Of a stretch of DNA of 64,000 bases, positions 59,367 through 64,000 are shown one piece after another. The notes beneath the pieces are model-generated. The model was not told where the DNA came from and made no database searches. It worked only from the letters and a program-made list of their open reading frames with translations. How positions within the stretch are numbered: the first letter of the stretch is position 1; each line of letters opens with the position of its first letter. The DNA lies in assembly GCF_903645315.1 (NCBI RefSeq), contig NZ_CAHJXL010000001.1:496001-560000 (forward strand), written 5' to 3'. A program made the position numbers and the translations under genes. This stretch comes from Victivallis sp. Marseille-Q1083 (lineage in GTDB: Bacteria; Verrucomicrobiota; Lentisphaeria; Victivallales; Victivallaceae).

Positions 59367-61883
59367 ATGTTTTGTAATACCAATCGCCTGCAGCTCGCCT
59401 TGCCGGCCGCCGCCCTGACGCTGGCCGGCTGGCTGACGGCCGGCAGCAGCCAACCGGCGCTCACCCTGACCACGCTGGCGGCCGGAGCCGGTTTGCTGAC
59501 CTCGGCCTGCCTTTTCCGGCCCGGCCAACTGGCCGGCCAGGCCACCCGGCTGGCGGCCGCGCTGTTCGGGGCCGCGCTGGTCGCCGCGATAATCTGGCGC
59601 CTGACGCAGCCGGCAAGCGGCTGGTGGCAGGCGATCATTCCCGCCCTGATTGCCGTCGGTTTCGTCATCGCGTTCGCCGTATTGGCCGGCAAACTGGCCA
59701 ACGGCAGTTATCCGCGGCTGCTGTTGTTGTACGCCGCGGCGCTGCTCGTCGTTTTCGGCGTTTTTTCCGCCGGGACATTCGGCCTGGGCCTGGTGACGGC
59801 AATCACGCTGGCGGCGATCGGCGCCGCCACGCTGCTGCGTCCCTCTTATCCGGGCAAAGGCGGGCGGGACGGCGCCCTGGTGCTGCTGCTGATCGCCCTG
59901 ACCATCGCCGCCTGGACGCTCCTCGAAAGCAACCCGGCCCGCTGGACGCAACTGCGGCTGCTGCTGTCCAGCCGGTTGCAGCAGGAAAATATCGCTTATT
60001 ACATGAACACCGAGCTGCGTTCGATGGCCGCCTGGCTCGGCAGCGCCGATTGCGACGGCATCCCGCTGAAGGAAGTACTGCCGTACTGGTGGAACGAATT
60101 GTGGCCGACGCTGCTGATCGCCGGTTACGGGCGGCTGGCGCTGCTGGCGTTCCTGCTGGTCGCCGGCGTGCTGTTCTGGCAGTTGTTCCAGGGGTTCCGG
60201 CAGTGTCGCGGCACCGTCGCCCCATTGCTGGCGGTCGGTATTTTCGCCTTCCTGTCGAGTCAGTTCCTGATCAATTTTTTATGGTTCGTCGGACTGTTTC
60301 CGCTGTTCGACGCCGCCATGCCGCTGCTGGTCACCAGCCCGGCGTGGTTCATCGCCGACGCGCTGCTGCTGGGAATTTTCTTCCGGCTGATGCCGCGCCG
60401 CTGCCGGCCGTGGCCGCAGTTGCCATTGACGCTGCTGCCGTCGCTGGCACTGTTGCTGCTGCTGGGCCTTGCGGCGCACCTCGACCGCAACCGGGAACCC
60501 GACTGGCAGGCGGTTTCCCGCACGGCCATCTACGACCATGCCAACCGGCCGCTGGCCGGCAGCGGATTGACCGGCGTCGTCGGAATCGACCCTTCACGCC
60601 TGACCGGCGCAACCGCGCCGCAGCGACTGGCGCAACTCGGCCGGCAATTTTTCGGCCTGTCGCCGCAAGCCTTGCGGCAACGCCTCGAAACGGCCCGCCA
60701 CGGAACGGAAAAATATCTCCGGCTGGCTACCGACATACCGCTTGACAAGCTGCCGGAATTGCGGCGCGCACTGCTGCGGAACGGTATTTTCCCGGCAGCG
60801 GTGATCGGCCCGTGGCAGAGCCGGACTTACCCGCAGGGGAATTACCTGGGCAATGTGCTGGGGCTGGTGTCGCGGGAACGCGATCAACTCTATGGCCTGA
60901 GCGGAGTGGAAAAACAGTGCGACGGCGATTGGCAGAGCATCCGGCTGACCATCGATCTCGACTGGCAGAAACGCTGTGAAAACGACCTGGCCCGTCTGGC
61001 CGGCCGGCCGGGCTGGTCGATGCTGCAACTGATTCTCGTCGATCCGACCGACGGCCGGATGCTCGCGCTGGCCCAGCGGCCGGCAACCAATCTGCTCGAC
61101 CGCCGGACGGTTCCGGTCACCGGCAACCTGGCCGCCGAAACGGTTTGGGAACCGGGCGAACTGCTGGCGCCGTTGTGGCTGGCCGACTGGCTGGCCAGCG
61201 GCAAAGTCGCCGCGGACGAAACAATCGACTTGAAAACCCGGCCGGCCGCAGTGATTCTGGACGGTACCGGTTTGCGGGAAAACGCCGGGCTGGCCGCCGG
61301 CACCCCGGCGGAACTGGTGGCCGGCGGTTCCGCCACCGGCCTGGCGCTGTTGGCGGACCGTTTCAGCAACCGTGAACTGCTGGAACAACTGGCCAATCGG
61401 GGACTGACCGAAATTCCGACCGCCGACCTGCAGCCGGCCAGCGGCGGCTTGCTGGAACATTTCACCGACCTGGACCTGGCGCTGCGTTCCCGGCTGGCCA
61501 ACGGCCGCGGCATCGCGGTCAGTTCGCTGCAACTGCTGCGCGCCTATTGCCCGCAGCTCAACGGCGGCTGGCTGCCGCCGTTGTATCTGATTCAGGAATG
61601 GACCGAAGCGGACGGCACGGTCAAGACCGTCCGCCGGGAGTGGCGTCCGCTCCACCCGAACGGCGAAACGCCGGAAATCGCCTGGCCGGCGACGGGATAT
61701 TTCACGCAACTGCGCCAGGCCGACGGCACGACACTGGCGGCCCGCCTCGGCCGCATCGGTTCTGCCGAACAACCGCTGCTGCTGCTTTTCGTCGCCCGGG
61801 TTCCGGCCGACGACGGCCAGGCGGAAGCCGTTTCCGCCGAACTGTTTCAAAAGCTGGCCGCCTGGCACCGCCAGAACCGCTGA
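59367..61883 (+). CDS. degenerate SEDS-PBP fusion protein, 838 aa
   Basis: Residues ~10-370 are ten or so TM helices in RodA/FtsW (SEDS) style, ending with SSQFLINFLWFVGLFPLFDAA and FIADALLLGIFFRLM, the place of ALINIGMxLGLLP and the final SEDS helix. From ~385 on follows a class B PBP pattern: a pedestal (RTAIYDHANRPLAG, YPQGNYLGNVLGLVS, LYGLSGVEKQ), then the transpeptidase fold. The active-site EPGSxxKP is EPGELLAP, with Glu598 for Ser and Ala601 for Lys; the SxN and KTG motifs are also gone (GGSATG, WPATGY). The SEDS loop Asp seems absent (LPYWWNELW). It is probably a pseudo-enzyme that regulates or scaffolds wall synthesis. The ATG follows GGAGGA. Confidence 0.8.
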   Translation: MFCNTNRLQLALPAAALTLAGWLTAGSSQPALTLTTLAAGAGLLTSACLFRPGQLAGQATRLAAALFGAALVAAIIWRLTQPASGWWQAIIPALIAVGFVIAFAVLAGKLANGSYPRLLLLYAAALLVVFGVFSAGTFGLGLVTAITLAAIGAATLLRPSYPGKGGRDGALVLLLIALTIAAWTLLESNPARWTQLRLLLSSRLQQENIAYYMNTELRSMAAWLGSADCDGIPLKEVLPYWWNELWPTLLIAGYGRLALLAFLLVAGVLFWQLFQGFRQCRGTVAPLLAVGIFAFLSSQFLINFLWFVGLFPLFDAAMPLLVTSPAWFIADALLLGIFFRLMPRRCRPWPQLPLTLLPSLALLLLLGLAAHLDRNREPDWQAVSRTAIYDHANRPLAGSGLTGVVGIDPSRLTGATAPQRLAQLGRQFFGLSPQALRQRLETARHGTEKYLRLATDIPLDKLPELRRALLRNGIFPAAVIGPWQSRTYPQGNYLGNVLGLVSRERDQLYGLSGVEKQCDGDWQSIRLTIDLDWQKRCENDLARLAGRPGWSMLQLILVDPTDGRMLALAQRPATNLLDRRTVPVTGNLAAETVWEPGELLAPLWLADWLASGKVAADETIDLKTRPAAVILDGTGLRENAGLAAGTPAELVAGGSATGLALLADRFSNRELLEQLANRGLTEIPTADLQPASGGLLEHFTDLDLALRSRLANGRGIAVSSLQLLRAYCPQLNGGWLPPLYLIQEWTEADGTVKTVRREWRPLHPNGETPEIAWPATGYFTQLRQADGTTLAARLGRIGSAEQPLLLLFVARVPADDGQAEAVSAELFQKLAAWHRQNR

Positions 61884-62247
61884 CGCAAGAAATCATCGGG
61901 GCAGGAAAGCCGCCGGCCAATTTTCCACGGGCATCGCACTCCAGGGGCCGTCTGCCGCAGATATTTCCGGAATTGACGGACAGCCCTGATGATGAAGTGT
62001 ATCTATTCGGGATTTCAATCGACCGCCGCCGTCCACCATCAGGAAATATTTCTTATTTTACAATATATTTTTCACAAAACATGATTAGATTTTTACTCTT
62101 TCCGAACCGACCGGCCAACCAGCAAGTTCGACATATTATATTAATTAAAAATAAGTTATATAAAAACAACCGTTAAATCGACGCATTTCTCAGAGGAAAC
62201 ATAATATTTTCAAAATAGAAATAATTACAATTTCTTTCCTGAAAATA
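61884..62247. other. AT-rich gap with no gene
   Basis: The first ~100 bp still look like GC-rich frame remnants of the preceding gene. From about 62030 the sequence becomes very AT-rich, with no ribosome site, stem-loop with T-run or open frame of coding character. It is probably promoter-upstream DNA of the LacI gene. Confidence 0.6.
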
Positions 62248-62276
62248 TTGACATTCCGTAAAAATTTTGCTATACT
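62248..62276 (+). promoter_or_regulatory. promoter of the second LacI gene
   Basis: TTGACA (62248-62253) and TATACT (62271-62276) are separated by exactly 17 bp. Transcription would start near 62283, giving a short ~23-nt leader. Confidence 0.85.
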
Positions 62277-62305
62277 ATAGGAAATGATAAAAAAACGGAT
62301 GATCA

Positions 62306-63412
62306 ATGGCAAATATTAGAAAGAAAGTGACTCAGCAGCGGATCGCCGAACTTACCGGCGTAAGCCAGGGGATCGTTTCGGCGGTGCTGCGCCAAGCGCC
62401 GTTGAGCGACCGTATTCCGGGCCCCACCAAACGCCGGATTCTTCAGGTCGCCCGGCAGAACAATTACCCCATCGGGACGCCGGTGGAACGGCCGCGGGGC
62501 TGCCGGAATAATATCATCGGCATTCTGCTGCGCAAGGAGAATTCGCAATTCCAGCAGGATCTGGCCACCGGTCTCAACGACGCGCTGGAAGCGCTGCATT
62601 ACCGCTGCGTATTTTCCCGCATCAACCTGGACGGGGATCCCGCCGAGGCGGAGATTTTTCTCGACCGGATCATTGATTACGACCACGCCGGAATTATCTG
62701 CCTCGGGCATTTTTCGGCGCGGATGCCGGATGTCGTGCCGCGCAAGCTGGAACGTTGCCCCAATGTGGTCTATCTGAATCCGCCGCGCGGCATCGGCGCC
62801 GCCCCCTGCGTGCGCATCGATTACGGCGCCGGAGTAATTGAAGCGGTGCGGGCGCTGAAGGCCCGGGGACGCAAGCGCATCGCCCTGTGCCTGAACGACA
62901 TCAACTGCGATGCGACCAAGGGGCGCTTCGCCGGATACTGTGCCGGCATTCTCGAAGCAGGTTACCCGATGCGCCCTGAATTATGCTGGACGGCGGAGGA
63001 TTACCAGCTGTGCGGCTGGGAAGGAGCCGACCCGGCGCCGGTGGTCGAACGGATCATGGCAACCGTGGTCAAGGATCGTCAGCCGGACGCCATCATCGCC
63101 GCCAACGATCCCTGGGCGGTCGAACTGATCCAGGCGCTGAAGCAGAACAAGTTCCGGGTGCCCGAGGATATCGCGGTGATCGGCTTCGGCGATTATGCCG
63201 GCTATTGCCAGAGCAGCACTCCCCGGCTGACCAGCATCAGCCACGGGAACGACGCCATCATCGCCGCTCTGGTCGAACTGGTCGACGGGCTGGTCACCAA
63301 CCGGCTCACCGGCAGCGAAGCCGACCTGACCGATCGTGAAGTCAAGTCATTCCTGGTCGAACGCGAGTCGATCGGGAGGTTAACAGAAGAGTCAAACGTC
63401 AACCAACCCTAA
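62306..63412 (+). CDS. LacI-family transcriptional regulator
   Basis: This 368-aa LacI protein has its DNA-binding part at the N-terminus ([22 protein letters not shown], then [17 protein letters not shown]) and a sugar-binding-protein-like domain ([78 protein letters not shown]). The ribosome site is weak. It is 22 bp upstream of a pseudopilin gene on the same strand, a pairing also seen (divergent) at 14 kb. The target sugar and operator are not visible; no palindrome like those at 14.6-14.9 kb was noted here. Confidence 0.9.
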   Translation: MANIRKKVTQQRIAELTGVSQGIVSAVLRQAPLSDRIPGPTKRRILQVARQNNYPIGTPVERPRGCRNNIIGILLRKENSQFQQDLATGLNDALEALHYRCVFSRINLDGDPAEAEIFLDRIIDYDHAGIICLGHFSARMPDVVPRKLERCPNVVYLNPPRGIGAAPCVRIDYGAGVIEAVRALKARGRKRIALCLNDINCDATKGRFAGYCAGILEAGYPMRPELCWTAEDYQLCGWEGADPAPVVERIMATVVKDRQPDAIIAANDPWAVELIQALKQNKFRVPEDIAVIGFGDYAGYCQSSTPRLTSISHGNDAIIAALVELVDGLVTNRLTGSEADLTDREVKSFLVERESIGRLTEESNVNQP

Positions 63413-63434
63413 AAAAATACAAGAAAGGATTCGG

Positions 63435-64000
63435 GTGAAACAGATGAAACAAACATTCACATTGATAGAATTGCTGGTTGTTATCGCTATCATAGCCATA
63501 CTTGCCAGCATGCTGCTGCCGGCGCTGTCCAAAGCGCGAGCCAAAGCACATCAGATTTCATGTATCAGCAAACTCAAGCAGATGGGACTTGCGACCGTCC
63601 TTTACGCCCAGGATAACGACGACCGGGTCCTTCCGGCCCTGCAGGGCGGCGATACCTCGAAGCCGTGGACAACCTTGATGGAAGATTACGCGACGCAGTG
63701 GGACTCCGGCTTCTTCAGCTGCCCCGCCGACAGCGAACCCCTCTATGGAGAATACAGTTATGCGATGAACGCCTTTATCGGACACCGGGACGGCTCTTCG
63801 CGCCGGCTCAGCAACTTTCGCAACCCGACCCAGGCCAGCTACCTCACCGACGCGGTTTACGACGGCAAAAACGATTACACCTATGCCAATGCCGAAACCA
63901 CCGAAATCGCTTACCGGCACAGCCTGAAAAGCAATACGCTTTTCTGCGACTGGCACGCGGCGTCCCAGACCAGAGAACAAATCGGCTGGGAAGATGGCTA
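63435..64000 (+). CDS. prepilin-type N-terminal cleavage/methylation protein, cut by the window edge
   Basis: The protein starts [16 protein letters not shown] (GTG 63435, six bases after AAAGGA) or [11 protein letters not shown] (ATG 63444); the GTG is favoured by ribosome-site spacing. The signal, Glu5 and hydrophobic helix are those of pseudopilins. The globular part (~150 residues) has [19 protein letters not shown] and ends with [18 protein letters not shown], an H-X9-DG-like end with Trp for Gly. The window ends after EDG with two bases TA, so the stop codon may be the next base. About 187 residues are present. It pairs with the LacI gene just upstream. Confidence 0.88.
   Translation, partial: MKQMKQTFTLIELLVVIAIIAILASMLLPALSKARAKAHQISCISKLKQMGLATVLYAQDNDDRVLPALQGGDTSKPWTTLMEDYATQWDSGFFSCPADSEPLYGEYSYAMNAFIGHRDGSSRRLSNFRNPTQASYLTDAVYDGKNDYTYANAETTEIAYRHSLKSNTLFCDWHAASQTREQIGWEDG

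Noticed and set aside
1-64000. CRISPR array, tRNA or rRNA genes, insertion sequences
   Set aside because: No regularly spaced direct repeats, no tRNA-like T-loop in a cloverleaf context, no rRNA blocks and no transposase motifs were recognised by reading. A tRNAscan or Infernal run could still find something missed by eye.

Overview
The window looks like chromosome from a GC-rich, Gram-negative-type bacterium of the PVC superphylum, most likely Lentisphaerota (Victivallis-like). This is an inference from several signs: two short prepilin-type proteins of the H-X9-DG kind, LacI regulators beside glycoside hydrolases and pseudopilins, a LpxL-type acyltransferase (so an outer membrane), and a dcw cluster that starts with mraZ. 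Promoters are of sigma70 type. No rRNA, tRNA, CRISPR array, integrase or transposase was recognised.

Layout. 1-1.2 kb: the 3' end of a large glycine-rich surface protein and a small peptide gene. 1.2-5.1 kb (minus): trmO, zwf, a 2-Cys peroxiredoxin and a secreted protein. 5.2-21.3 kb: a divergent glycan-use locus. Its minus arm holds a pseudopilin, a ~1030-aa glycosidase and a sugar ABC transporter (binding protein, oversized permease, second permease, ATPase). Its plus arm holds a LacI regulator, a clan GH-A enzyme and a paralogue of the ~1030-aa glycosidase. LacI-type operator candidates lie in both central promoters. 21.4 kb: wbuC. 22.0-27.9 kb: an isolated six-gene phage-tail-like cassette. 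Its largest protein has the C-type-lectin fold and C-terminal signature of diversity-generating-retroelement target proteins, but no reverse transcriptase is present. 28-33 kb: a secreted protein, a GntR regulator with ilvD, ispD and a small secreted protein. 33.1-38.4 kb: a shortened dcw cluster (mraZ, rsmH, ftsL, ftsI, a divergent murC) behind a four-repeat MraZ box. 38.5-43.5 kb: a membrane Ser/Thr kinase, a phosphoesterase and a KtrB/KtrA potassium system.

43.8-52.5 kb: an orphan membrane-fusion protein, a lipid A acyltransferase, an RRM protein, an AlkA-type glycosylase, ilvB, a HIT protein and a NifA-like sigma54 activator. 52.6-57.8 kb (minus): smr, pgl and an unrecognised three-gene MotAB/TolQR/ZorAB-like operon (channel protein with coiled-coil tail, one-pass partner, large exported helical protein). 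57.9-61.9 kb: a class A beta-lactamase-like lipoprotein, rnhA and an 838-aa fusion of SEDS-like and penicillin-binding-protein-like halves that has lost its catalytic residues. 62.2-64 kb: a second LacI gene followed by a pseudopilin that reaches the window edge.

The strongest leads for undescribed biology are the three-gene motor-like operon, the degenerate SEDS-PBP fusion, the orphan DGR-target-like tail cassette and the paired glycosidases with an unusual active-site signature.
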